A stretch of 64,000 bases of DNA. It comes from an uncultured Methanobrevibacter sp. GTDB taxonomy: Archaea; Methanobacteriota; Methanobacteria; Methanobacteriales; Methanobacteriaceae. The DNA lies in NCBI GenBank assembly GCA_900320515.1, contig ONSJ01000003.1, positions 26,110 to 90,109 on the forward strand, written 5' to 3'. Position numbers and translations under genes: made by a program. Below the pieces are notes generated by a model. It was not told the DNA's origin. It worked only from the letters and a program-made list of their open reading frames with translations, and ran no database searches. Shown piece by piece: positions 27,201 through 34,367 of the stretch. Position 1 is the first letter of the stretch. Each line of letters starts with the position of its first letter.

Positions 27201-27407
27201 AAAGCCAACAACAAAGCACTGGCAAAAGTAAAACTCACCTTAAAAGTCAAAGGCAAAACCTACAAGGCAAAAACCAACGCCAAAGGAAAGGCAACATTTA
27301 AAATCAAAAACCTTAAGAAAAAGGGCAAATACAGAGCAACAGTCAAGTTTGCAGGAAACACCTACTACAACAAAATCACCAAGAAAGTTAAAATCACAGT
27401 AAAGTAG
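24243..27407 (+). CDS. Adhesin-like protein: beta-helix, Ig-like and Big_2-like domains
   Basis: 1054 residues; ATG 24243 behind GGAGG. Signal peptide MKYKKSIIIIMLTIFIFAIASASAS. Beta-helix from about residue 110 with seven NCNFT(N/D)NQA rungs, then the NVTSLTTNNKTVNITAKSNI and GNGTWWAVH module shared with the paralogues. This member has an extra middle part: an ATGITAKINDTNVTVVNNFT Ig unit and two Big_2-like units (NVTFTSSNVSVVDFDDEGNVIAQGKGQAIITVSFAG and ITYTSSNSSVATVDEKGIVTAVGVGSAVITVEVG). Two Big_1 units and the basic tail end the protein. The adhesin at 51446 has the same domain order. Rungs are nearly identical at DNA level, unlike the rest. Confidence 0.85.
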   Translation: MKYKKSIIIIMLTIFIFAIASASASDVNETAIASEDTTAIELSQSDDITVTDETQKTIQTNDTEILTASDEETTATQNNPDTLSLEEKTYADLSNAIGSGGDINLQPANYKYNGESDTITITTPGIINGNGAIIDMAGSTIHAFNVQTSGVTFKNLTIKNANYNGDGGAIYFSSSASSGTVENCNFTNNSAKYGGAIDFEGSGTVSNCNFTNNQASYEGGAIWMISGTVTNCNFTDNSATTYQGGAIRMYSGTVTNCNFTNNQATTKGGAIWFGSNGNVTNCNFTGNNATTGSAIYFYSTSATKTVSNSIFLNNRANAGALDVVKNDNNITITFTGQNNLLNAIYSREDAEVAFYNVTYWGADGITTVSAKLSGSNKEEGQNITVKGVVNGKIIDKINGTDENGEIVLDDAGDYWIIVSHKGDLYYTEIAETLFTNMKLYANVTSLTTNNKTVNITAKSNIFSEVMPGKLLFILPNGENITANYAGNGTWWAVHTFDDYIDYQVNASYVGLSNVIISNATISITRANSTVNVSDVVLNYGEAKNVTVTAEGATGITAKINDTNVTVVNNFTIPISGLAAGNYTLTVTTIADEDHNPVTKTVKITVNKAHTEILIVNETIDLKVGDETIVATLTPADAGNVTFTSSNVSVVDFDDEGNVIAQGKGQAIITVSFAGNNNYAPAENKTITVTVSLNDASVTVDKDALDLKIYETYAINATKHPDTILLDITYTSSNSSVATVDEKGIVTAVGVGSAVITVEVGDDEIYAKNSTTVKVTVSKVPTEIAADPIAATYNANKDLVITLKDSNGNPIGGLNITVDLNGTKNYTTDTNGQVKISTKGLAANIYDVLISFNGTDNYLNSSNTTTVSIYKESSRVDTKPLTTDYNVHKYLVVGLKDNEGNPIRNADASIEIHGVTYKCRSDDAGDARLIIRLNPGTYTAKITFDNVNYTGFTQYVTVIVKKLTPKLTAKKKTFKKSKKVKKYTVTLKANNKALAKVKLTLKVKGKTYKAKTNAKGKATFKIKNLKKKGKYRATVKFAGNTYYNKITKKVKITVK

Positions 27408-27421
27408 GCTTTAAAGCCTAC
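27404..27421 (+). terminator. Terminator after adhesin B
   Basis: Perfect 18-bp palindrome GTAGGCTTTAAAGCCTAC overlapping the stop codon, then CCCATTC and seven T. Confidence 0.7.
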
Positions 27422-27531
27422 CCCATTCTTTTTTTAAACCACACAAGTGATACAGGACCAAACAGCACATAAACTCTCCCACACAATCATGGTCAAATAT
27501 TTATATACAGTGAAACAGAATTTTAATTGTA

Positions 27532-27587
27532 TTGAATGTTTTATCTTAAAACAATGAATTTAAAAATTGTTCGTTCAATATAAAACA
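27532..27587 (+). promoter_or_regulatory. Conserved leader element of beta-helix adhesin genes, copy C
   Basis: AATGTTTTA (27535-27543) and TAAAACATT (27581-27589) are a perfect 9-bp inverted repeat. The right block reads AATTGTTCGTTCAATATAAAACA up to 27587. TATA-like TTTATATACAG lies at 27500-27510, so the predicted RNA start is just before the element. Confidence 0.7.
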
Positions 27588-27619
27588 TTTTTACTAAAAT
27601 ATTATTCATGAGGGAGAAA

Positions 27620-30490
27620 ATGAAGAGCAAAAAGATCATGCTTATACTGATTACGGCTATTTTTCTTGCAAGCATTGCAGGCGTCTGCGCAGCCGATGCA
27701 AACGATACACTAGTATCCAGCGAAAATACAAATCAAATTGAATTATCCGATAGCGATAAAGTAATTGAAGATAATCTGCAAACAAGTGAAAAAAACGATG
27801 AAATGACTTTAACTGATAATGACGTATTGGGTGCTGATTCAGCTACATATTCAGATTTGGATAGCGAGATTCGTGCATCTGGAAATGTTACATTAACACA
27901 TAAAAATTATATTTATGATGATGATGCTCCTGCCATTACTATCACTGAGGACAATAAAGTCATTGATGGTAACGGTGCAATCATTGACATGACAGGATCA
28001 ACAATTCGAGCATTTGATGTAATAGGAAATGGAGTAACAATCAAAAATCTGACCATTAAAAATGTAAACTTTTGGGAGAATGGAGGTGCAATTAAATTCG
28101 CTGGCGATTCTGGTACTGTGATAAACTGTAATTTTATTAACAATACTGCCCAAAATGGTGGTGCAATTTACTTCGACAAAACTGGAAATGTGGAAAATTG
28201 TAATTTTACTAATAACAAAGCAACTGGAGATGACAGTTATGGTGGTGCAGTTTACTTCAATCATGAGGGTACTGTATCAAATTGTAATTTTACTAACAAC
28301 TCTGCTAGTTATGGCGGTGCAGTTTACTTCGGTACAGATGGTACTGTGACAAATTGTAATTTTACTAACAACTCTGCTCTTGATGGTGGTGCAGTTCACT
28401 TTTACTTTGTTTCAACAGGTACTGTGACAAATTGTAATTTTACTAACAACACTGCGGGTATTAATGGTGGTGCAATTTACTTCAGCAATACTGGAAATGT
28501 GGAAAATTGTAATTTTACTAACAACTCTGCTCTTGATGGTGGTGCAGTTTACTTCGTTAGTGACGCTGAGGTGACAAATTGTAATTTTACAGGCAACACC
28601 GGCGGATGTAATGGTGGTTCTATCCGGATGTCTTCTGGCAGTGTGACAAATTGTAATTTTACTAACAACTCTGCTGGTTATGGTGGTGCAGTTTACTTCA
28701 ATCTTGAGGGTACTGTGACAAATTGTACTTTTACTAACAATGCTGCAAGAGGTGGTTTGGGTGGTGCTATATACATGCCTTCAGGTAGTGTTGAAAATTG
28801 TACTTTTACTAACAACAAAGCAGCTGAAGATGGTGCCGCTGTCTATTTCGATGGGCAGGGTACTAGTAGGATTATAAATTGTAATTTTACTAACAACACT
28901 GCGGGTATTAATGGTGGTGCAGTTTACTTCGGTACAGATGGTACTGTGACAAATTGTAATTTTACTAACAACAAAGCAACTGAAGATGGTGCCGCTGTCT
29001 ATTTCGAGGTGGAGGCTACTGGTAGGATTATAAATTGTAATTTTACAGGCAACACTGCGGATAGTGATGGTGGTGCAGTTTACTTTGATAGTAATGGTTC
29101 TGTGACAAATTGTAATTTTACAGGCAACACTGCAAAAAACGGTGATGGTGCAGTTTACTTCAAGAATTCTGGTAATGTGACAAATTGTAATTTTACTGGT
29201 AATAATGCAACTACTGGTTCCGCAATTTATTTCAATAGTGATTCAGCCACTAAAACTGTTTCCAATTCTATTTTCTTAAACAATAGAGCAAATGCAGAGG
29301 CTTTAGAAGTAACTAAAAATGATAATAATATTACAATTATTTTCACCGGTCAGAATAACTTATTAAACGCAATCTATTCTAATGGTGATGTTACATTTAC
29401 TAATGTGACCTATTGGGGTGCAAATGGAATCCAAAACACAGGCAGTTCCACCACCATACCTTCAAGATCCAAGTATGAAGCCGGTCAAAACATCACCGTT
29501 GGAGTAATTGTCAATGGGGAACTTGTTTTAAATGAGATTAAAGTCACAGATGAGAATGGTATGATTGTTTTGGATATAAATGCTGGTGAAAATTATTTCA
29601 TTGGTGTTCGCCATGACGCAGATTCATACTACACTGAAAAGGAAACAATAATCTCAAACAACACTAAATTCAATGTGAATGTCACCTCTCAGACAACCCA
29701 TAACAAGGCAGTTAACATCACTGCAAAATCCAATATTTTCAGTGAGTTTATGCCAGGTAAATTACTATTTATCCTGCCAAACGGTACAAACATTACCGCA
29801 AATTATGCTGGCAATGGAATCTGGTGGGCAGTTCATACCTTAGCTGATTATGGTGTTTATCAGGTAAATGCATCCTATATCGGACTGGACAATGTAACCA
29901 TCAACAATGCAAACATAACCGTCAGCAAGACCAATACCGCATTAACTGCAGATGCAATCACTGCAACCTACAACATCAACAAAAATTTGGTGATTACATT
30001 AAAGGACGCCAACGGAAACGCTATAAGCGATGCAAAATTGACTGTCGACCTGAACGGTGCCAGGGAATATGTTACTGATGCCAACGGCCAGGTAAAAGTT
30101 AACGTGGCTAAATTAGTGCCTAAAACCTACACTGCAATAATAACATTCAATGGCGATGATGCATATGTCAAATCAGCCAAGAATGTTCAGGTAATCGTTA
30201 AAAAGGCCAAAGCTAAAATAGTTGCCAAAAAGAAAACCTTCAAGAAATCCAAAAAGGTCAAAAAATACACAGTAACACTTAAGGACAACACCGGAAAGGC
30301 AATCAAAAAGGTAAAACTCACCTTGAAAGTCAAAGGCAAAACCTACAAGGCAAAAACCAACGCCAAAGGTAAAGCTGTCTTTAAAATCAAAAACCTTAAG
30401 AAAAAGGGAACCTATAAGGCAACAGTAACCTTCAAAGGCGACAAATACTACAGCAAAGTCACCAAAAAAGTTAAAATCACAATCAAGTAG
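27620..30490 (+). CDS. Adhesin-like protein with the longest beta-helix
   Basis: 956 residues from ATG 27620 (MKSKKIMLILITAIFLASIAGVCAAD), with GAGGGAG 5 bp upstream; an ATG at 27608 is too close to that site. The beta-helix runs over about 16 rungs of the NCNFTNNSA.(Y/D)GGAVYF type (about residues 125-560), more than in any neighbour. DNA of the rungs repeats the same core, so copy number can change by slippage or recombination. Then come the NVTSQTTHNKAVNITAKSNI/GNG.WWAVH module, one Big_1 unit and the basic tail. Upstream 130 bp, signal peptide and tail are nearly identical to the next gene, so the two are recent duplicates. Cell-surface display is inferred. Confidence 0.86.
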   Translation: MKSKKIMLILITAIFLASIAGVCAADANDTLVSSENTNQIELSDSDKVIEDNLQTSEKNDEMTLTDNDVLGADSATYSDLDSEIRASGNVTLTHKNYIYDDDAPAITITEDNKVIDGNGAIIDMTGSTIRAFDVIGNGVTIKNLTIKNVNFWENGGAIKFAGDSGTVINCNFINNTAQNGGAIYFDKTGNVENCNFTNNKATGDDSYGGAVYFNHEGTVSNCNFTNNSASYGGAVYFGTDGTVTNCNFTNNSALDGGAVHFYFVSTGTVTNCNFTNNTAGINGGAIYFSNTGNVENCNFTNNSALDGGAVYFVSDAEVTNCNFTGNTGGCNGGSIRMSSGSVTNCNFTNNSAGYGGAVYFNLEGTVTNCTFTNNAARGGLGGAIYMPSGSVENCTFTNNKAAEDGAAVYFDGQGTSRIINCNFTNNTAGINGGAVYFGTDGTVTNCNFTNNKATEDGAAVYFEVEATGRIINCNFTGNTADSDGGAVYFDSNGSVTNCNFTGNTAKNGDGAVYFKNSGNVTNCNFTGNNATTGSAIYFNSDSATKTVSNSIFLNNRANAEALEVTKNDNNITIIFTGQNNLLNAIYSNGDVTFTNVTYWGANGIQNTGSSTTIPSRSKYEAGQNITVGVIVNGELVLNEIKVTDENGMIVLDINAGENYFIGVRHDADSYYTEKETIISNNTKFNVNVTSQTTHNKAVNITAKSNIFSEFMPGKLLFILPNGTNITANYAGNGIWWAVHTLADYGVYQVNASYIGLDNVTINNANITVSKTNTALTADAITATYNINKNLVITLKDANGNAISDAKLTVDLNGAREYVTDANGQVKVNVAKLVPKTYTAIITFNGDDAYVKSAKNVQVIVKKAKAKIVAKKKTFKKSKKVKKYTVTLKDNTGKAIKKVKLTLKVKGKTYKAKTNAKGKAVFKIKNLKKKGTYKATVTFKGDKYYSKVTKKVKITIK

Positions 30491-30504
30491 GCTTGAAAGC
30501 CTAC
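30487..30504 (+). terminator. Terminator after adhesin C
   Basis: GTAGGCTT/AAGCCTAC with a 2-nt centre, starting in the stop codon and followed by ACCATTC and eight T. A near copy of the hairpin at 27404. Confidence 0.7.
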
Positions 30505-30580
30505 ACCATTCTTTTTTTTAAACCTCACCAATCAATCATGGTCAAATATTTATATATAATGGAACAGAATCTTAATTGTA

Positions 30581-30636
30581 TTGAATGTTTTAATTAAAAA
30601 TAATAATTTTAAAAATTGTTCGTTCAATATAAAACA
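30581..30636 (+). promoter_or_regulatory. Conserved leader element of beta-helix adhesin genes, copy D
   Basis: AATGTTTTA (30584-30592) and TAAAACATT (30630-30638) form a 9-bp inverted repeat. The right block is identical to copy C. TATA-like TTTATATATAAT lies at 30549-30560. Confidence 0.7.
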
Positions 30637-30668
30637 TTTTTACAAAAATATTATTCATGAGGGAGAAA

Positions 30669-33626
30669 ATGAAGAGAAAAAAAATCATGCTTATACTGAT
30701 TACGGCTATTTTTTTCGCAAGCATTGCAGGCGTCTGCGCCAGTGATGCAAACGATACAATGGTAGCCAGCGACGATACGGGAGAAATTGAATTATCACAT
30801 GAAAATGAGATGTCTGCAGATAATCTGCAAACAGGCAAAGAGAATGATGAATTGGCATTAGCGGATAATGATGAAAGTGTCAGTGCACAAACTGGTACGG
30901 AAGTGTTAAGTGTTGATAATAGTACATATTTGATGCTTTCCTCAGAGATTAGTCAACCAGGCAATGTTAAATTAACACATAAGAATTATATTTATGATAA
31001 TAGTGGTCCTATTAGCATCCGTGAGAACAATAAGGTCATTGATGGTAACGGTGCTGTCATTGACATGGCAGGATCAACAATTCGAGCATTTGATGTAATA
31101 TCAGATGGAGTAACAATCAAAAATCTAACCATTAAAAATGTAAACTTTTGGGAGAATGGAGGTGCAATTAAATTCGCCGGCGATTCTGGTTCTGTGATAA
31201 ATTGTAATTTTATTAACAATACTGCCCAGAATGGTGGTGCAATTTACATCGAACATACTGGAAATGTGGAAAATTGTAATTTCACTGATAACCATGCAGT
31301 TCAGGAAGGTGGTGCAATATATGGAGGCATTTCAGTTTTCAATAATTTCAAAACATCTTCAGATACAATTTACAATACCAATTTTCCTACTTTCACTGTT
31401 TCCAAATCTTTATTCAGATTTGATTTAGGTGAGAAGTTACTGTTCAACCTGACAGCCGACAATAAGAATTATGATGGCTACAACACTACAATCACCCTTA
31501 TCAAAGATGGCAATCCGGTTGGTGTTTATTATGCATTAAGCGGTTCTGACGAAGGATGGTCTGCAGATTTAAGTCCAGGAATTTATGTGGCCAGATTAAG
31601 CATGGAACAATATGCTGTAAACGCAATAACTGTAAACATCGTTACTGGAATGATGAATTTAAGTACATATTCTGAATTATCTCGTGAGATTGCTTCTGGA
31701 GGAGATTATATTAATTTACAGTATGGATATTATGTTTATGATAATGGTGATCCTATTACTATCCGTGAGGACAATAAGGTCATTGATGGTAACGGTGCAG
31801 TCATTGACATGACAGGATCAAACATTCGAGCATTTGATGTAATATCAAAAGGAGTAACAATCAAAAATCTAACCATTAAAAATGTAAACTTTGAGGAGAT
31901 TGGAGGTGCAATTAAATTCGCTGGCGATTCTGGTCCTGTGATAAATTGTAATTTTATTAACAATGCTGCCAAAAATGGTGGTGCAATTTACTTCGACTAT
32001 ACTGGAAATGTGGAAAATTGTAGTTTTGTTAATAACTCTGCAACTAGTGATGGTGGTGCTGTCCGGATGTCTTCAGGTAATGTGACAAATTGTAATTTTG
32101 TTAATAACTCCGCAACATATCACGGTGGTGCTATTGACTTTAAAGGTTCTGGTAATGTGACAAATTGTAATTTTGTTAATAACTCCGCAACATATCACGG
32201 TGGTGCTATTGACTTTGAAGGTTCTGGTAATGTGACAAATTGTAATTTTACAGATAACAAAGCAACTGATACCTACTCTTATGGCGGTGCAGTTTACTTA
32301 TGGAATCAAGGTACTGTGACAAATTGTAATTTCACTGGCAATAATGCAACCATTGGTTCTGCAATTTACTTCTACAGTTCATCAGCCACTAAAACTGTTT
32401 CCAATTCTCGTTTTTTAAACAATAGAGCAAATGCAGAAGCTTTAGAAATAACTAAAAATGATAATAACATTACAATTACTTTCACAGGTAACGACAACCT
32501 TTTAAACGCAATATATTCTAATAGTGATGTTACATTTACTAATGTGACATATTGGGCAGCAAATAGAATCGCAAACACAGGCAGTTCCCCTACAACTCCT
32601 GCAAGATCCAAGTACGAAGCTGGTCAAAACATCTCTGTGGGCGTTGTTGTTAATGGCATTATTATTTTTAATGAGGTTAAAGTCACAGATGAGAATGGTA
32701 TGATTGTTTTGGATATAAAAGCTGGCGAAAATTATTATATAAGTGCTCGCCATGACACAGATTCATACTACACAGAAACTGAAAAAACAAACTCGACCAT
32801 GAAATTAAATGTGAATATCACCTCCCAGACAACCACAAATAGAACTGTTAATATCACTGCAAAATCCAACATTCCACAGGATATTGTGCAGGGCAAATTA
32901 TTATTTATCTTACCAAACGGTACAAACATTACTGCAAATTATGCAGGCAATGGAACCTGGTGGGCAGTCCATAGATTTGATGATTATGGTGTTTATCAGG
33001 TCAGCGCATCCTATATCGGACTGGACAATGTAACCATCAACAATGCAAACATAACCGTCAGCAAGACCAATACCGCATTAACTGCAGATGCAGTTACCGC
33101 AACCTACAACATAAACAGGGATTTGGTGATTACATTAAAGGACGCCAACGGAAATGCTTTAAGCGGCGCCAAATTGACTGTTGACCTGAACGGTGCCAGG
33201 GAATATGTCACTGATGCAAACGGCCAGGTGAAAGTTAACGTGGCTAAATTAGTGCCTAAAACCTACACTGCCACAATAACATTCAATGGTGATGATATAT
33301 ATGCCAAATCAACCAAGAATGTTCAGGTAATCGTTAAAAAGGCCAAAGCCAAAATAGTTGCCAAAAAGAAAACCTTCAAAAAAGCCAAAAAGGTCAAAAA
33401 ATACACAGTAACACTTAAGGACAACACCGGAAAGGCAATCAAAAAGGCAAAAGTCACCATCAAGGTAGGCAAAAAGACCTTTAAAGCAACAACCAACACC
33501 AAAGGCAAGGCTGTATTCAAGCTCAAAAAACTGACCAAAAAGGCTAAATACACTGCTAAAGTTACCTACAAAGGCGACAAATACTACAGCAAAGTCACCA
33601 AGAAAGTTAAAATCACAATCAAATAA
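30669..33626 (+). CDS. Adhesin-like protein with two beta-helix modules
   Basis: 985 residues from ATG 30669 (MKRKKIMLILITAIFFASIAGVCAS). It repeats its own N-terminal part. The first beta-helix entry (NVKLTHKNYIYDNSGPISIRENNKVIDGNG...) stops after three rungs and runs into a linker domain (TVSKSLFRFDLGEKLLFNLTADNKNYDGYNTTITLIKDGNPVG). Then a second entry (GDYINLQYGYYVYDNGDPITIREDNKVIDGNG...) starts the main helix. The usual QTTTNRTVNITAKSNI/GNGTWWAVH module, one Big_1 unit and the basic tail follow. The tail after residue about 930 (KVGKKTFKATTNTKGKAVFKLKKLTKKAKYTAKVTY) differs from gene C. This looks like a mosaic made by recombination between paralogues. Confidence 0.86.
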   Translation: MKRKKIMLILITAIFFASIAGVCASDANDTMVASDDTGEIELSHENEMSADNLQTGKENDELALADNDESVSAQTGTEVLSVDNSTYLMLSSEISQPGNVKLTHKNYIYDNSGPISIRENNKVIDGNGAVIDMAGSTIRAFDVISDGVTIKNLTIKNVNFWENGGAIKFAGDSGSVINCNFINNTAQNGGAIYIEHTGNVENCNFTDNHAVQEGGAIYGGISVFNNFKTSSDTIYNTNFPTFTVSKSLFRFDLGEKLLFNLTADNKNYDGYNTTITLIKDGNPVGVYYALSGSDEGWSADLSPGIYVARLSMEQYAVNAITVNIVTGMMNLSTYSELSREIASGGDYINLQYGYYVYDNGDPITIREDNKVIDGNGAVIDMTGSNIRAFDVISKGVTIKNLTIKNVNFEEIGGAIKFAGDSGPVINCNFINNAAKNGGAIYFDYTGNVENCSFVNNSATSDGGAVRMSSGNVTNCNFVNNSATYHGGAIDFKGSGNVTNCNFVNNSATYHGGAIDFEGSGNVTNCNFTDNKATDTYSYGGAVYLWNQGTVTNCNFTGNNATIGSAIYFYSSSATKTVSNSRFLNNRANAEALEITKNDNNITITFTGNDNLLNAIYSNSDVTFTNVTYWAANRIANTGSSPTTPARSKYEAGQNISVGVVVNGIIIFNEVKVTDENGMIVLDIKAGENYYISARHDTDSYYTETEKTNSTMKLNVNITSQTTTNRTVNITAKSNIPQDIVQGKLLFILPNGTNITANYAGNGTWWAVHRFDDYGVYQVSASYIGLDNVTINNANITVSKTNTALTADAVTATYNINRDLVITLKDANGNALSGAKLTVDLNGAREYVTDANGQVKVNVAKLVPKTYTATITFNGDDIYAKSTKNVQVIVKKAKAKIVAKKKTFKKAKKVKKYTVTLKDNTGKAIKKAKVTIKVGKKTFKATTNTKGKAVFKLKKLTKKAKYTAKVTYKGDKYYSKVTKKVKITIK
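32077..32228 (+). repeat. 75-bp tandem repeat inside adhesin D
   Basis: Two adjacent 75-bp units encode VTNCNFVNNSATYHGGAIDF(K/E)GSGN and are identical at DNA level apart from the Lys/Glu codon. The repeat is in frame (25 codons = one beta-helix rung), so gain or loss of a unit keeps the frame. Confidence 0.85.
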
Positions 33627-33648
33627 GGATTAAAAATCCTTATTTTTT
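33623..33648 (+). terminator. Terminator after adhesin D
   Basis: ATAAGGAT/ATCCTTAT, 8-bp stem with a 5-nt loop, followed by seven T. Confidence 0.7.
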
Positions 33649-33797
33649 TAATTTTTCTCTTTTTACTTATACACCATTTTTGGACATTTCCTAAAGAAAA
33701 ATGACTCCTTCAAGTTAATTGCATCTTCACTTAATTAAAATCAATGATTTATTTGATGCATTGCATCTGATGAATGCCATATTCAATATTCTTTGAA

Positions 33798-33850
33798 TGA
33801 TTTGGGGATGGGCTGACGCCACAGCTTCGACGTTGCTGGCGGGCGAATCA
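33798..33850. ncRNA. GC-rich structured element, possible RNA
   Basis: Within an otherwise AT-rich gap, CGCCACAGC pairs with GTTGCTGGCG (one bulged C, one G-U; loop TTCGAC), and TGATT/AATCA (33798-33802, 33846-33850) can close an outer stem. The internal loop is TGGGGATGGGCTGA. No T-tract follows, and the adhesin terminator is already at 33623. It lies 57 bp before the next ATG, upstream of that gene's TATA-like CATAATATAATAAC, so it is probably not part of that mRNA. Confidence 0.4.
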
Positions 33851-33906
33851 AAAAAGGACATATATCAGGATAAACATAATATAATAACACAAAAGGGGAT
33901 GAAAAC

Positions 33907-34275
33907 ATGAACATGAAAACAAAGATAACGTTAATTGTGCTTTGCGTATTTATCGCAGGAATTGCAGTGACTGCAGTGGCCGGAGAACAGGTACAGTTCA
34001 AGAAATTCGAGGACAAGGGATACAAATGGGAAATAAATGAGAGCGAATGGAACCAGATGGTGAAGGATGCCAATGCCGAATACAGACATGCCGAAGCCCA
34101 GGGAAGGGCAATACCTATCGGATACTCACATCAGAAGAACGTGACAGTGACAAAGGATGGAATCGAATATAACCTAATCGCATTTGCCGTCAAAAATCAC
34201 AAAAACGTTCGCTGTGAAGTCAGAGGCCTTCAGGAAGGATATCTTGTAGACTACGATACTGTAGCTGCAAAATGA
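33907..34275 (+). CDS. Small secreted hypothetical protein
   Basis: 122 residues. Signal peptide MNMKTKITLIVLCVFIAGIAVTAVAGE, cut near residue 26. The mature part is about 95 residues, hydrophilic, with a helical KWEINESEWNQMVKDANAEYRHAEAQGRA and then beta-strands (NVTVTKDGIEYNLIAFAVKNHKNVRCEVRGLQEGYLVDYDT). No Ig-like unit or basic tail, so it is not an adhesin of the neighbouring type. GGGATGA site 4 bp before the ATG; GAATGAGGAT/ATTCCTTATTC hairpin at 34280-34303. Family not recognised. Confidence 0.7.
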   Translation: MNMKTKITLIVLCVFIAGIAVTAVAGEQVQFKKFEDKGYKWEINESEWNQMVKDANAEYRHAEAQGRAIPIGYSHQKNVTVTKDGIEYNLIAFAVKNHKNVRCEVRGLQEGYLVDYDTVAAK

Positions 34276-34367
34276 TTTGAGAATGAGGATTACATTCCTT
34301 ATTCTTCATATTTTTATACCATCACCTGAATTGCATGACATTGAATATTGCTTGCAAATAAGACCAA

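Noticed and set aside
33767..33816. C/D box guide RNA
   Set aside because: A CTGATGA box C-like and a CTGA box D-like sequence occur 46 bp apart, but no C'/D' boxes or terminal stem are present.
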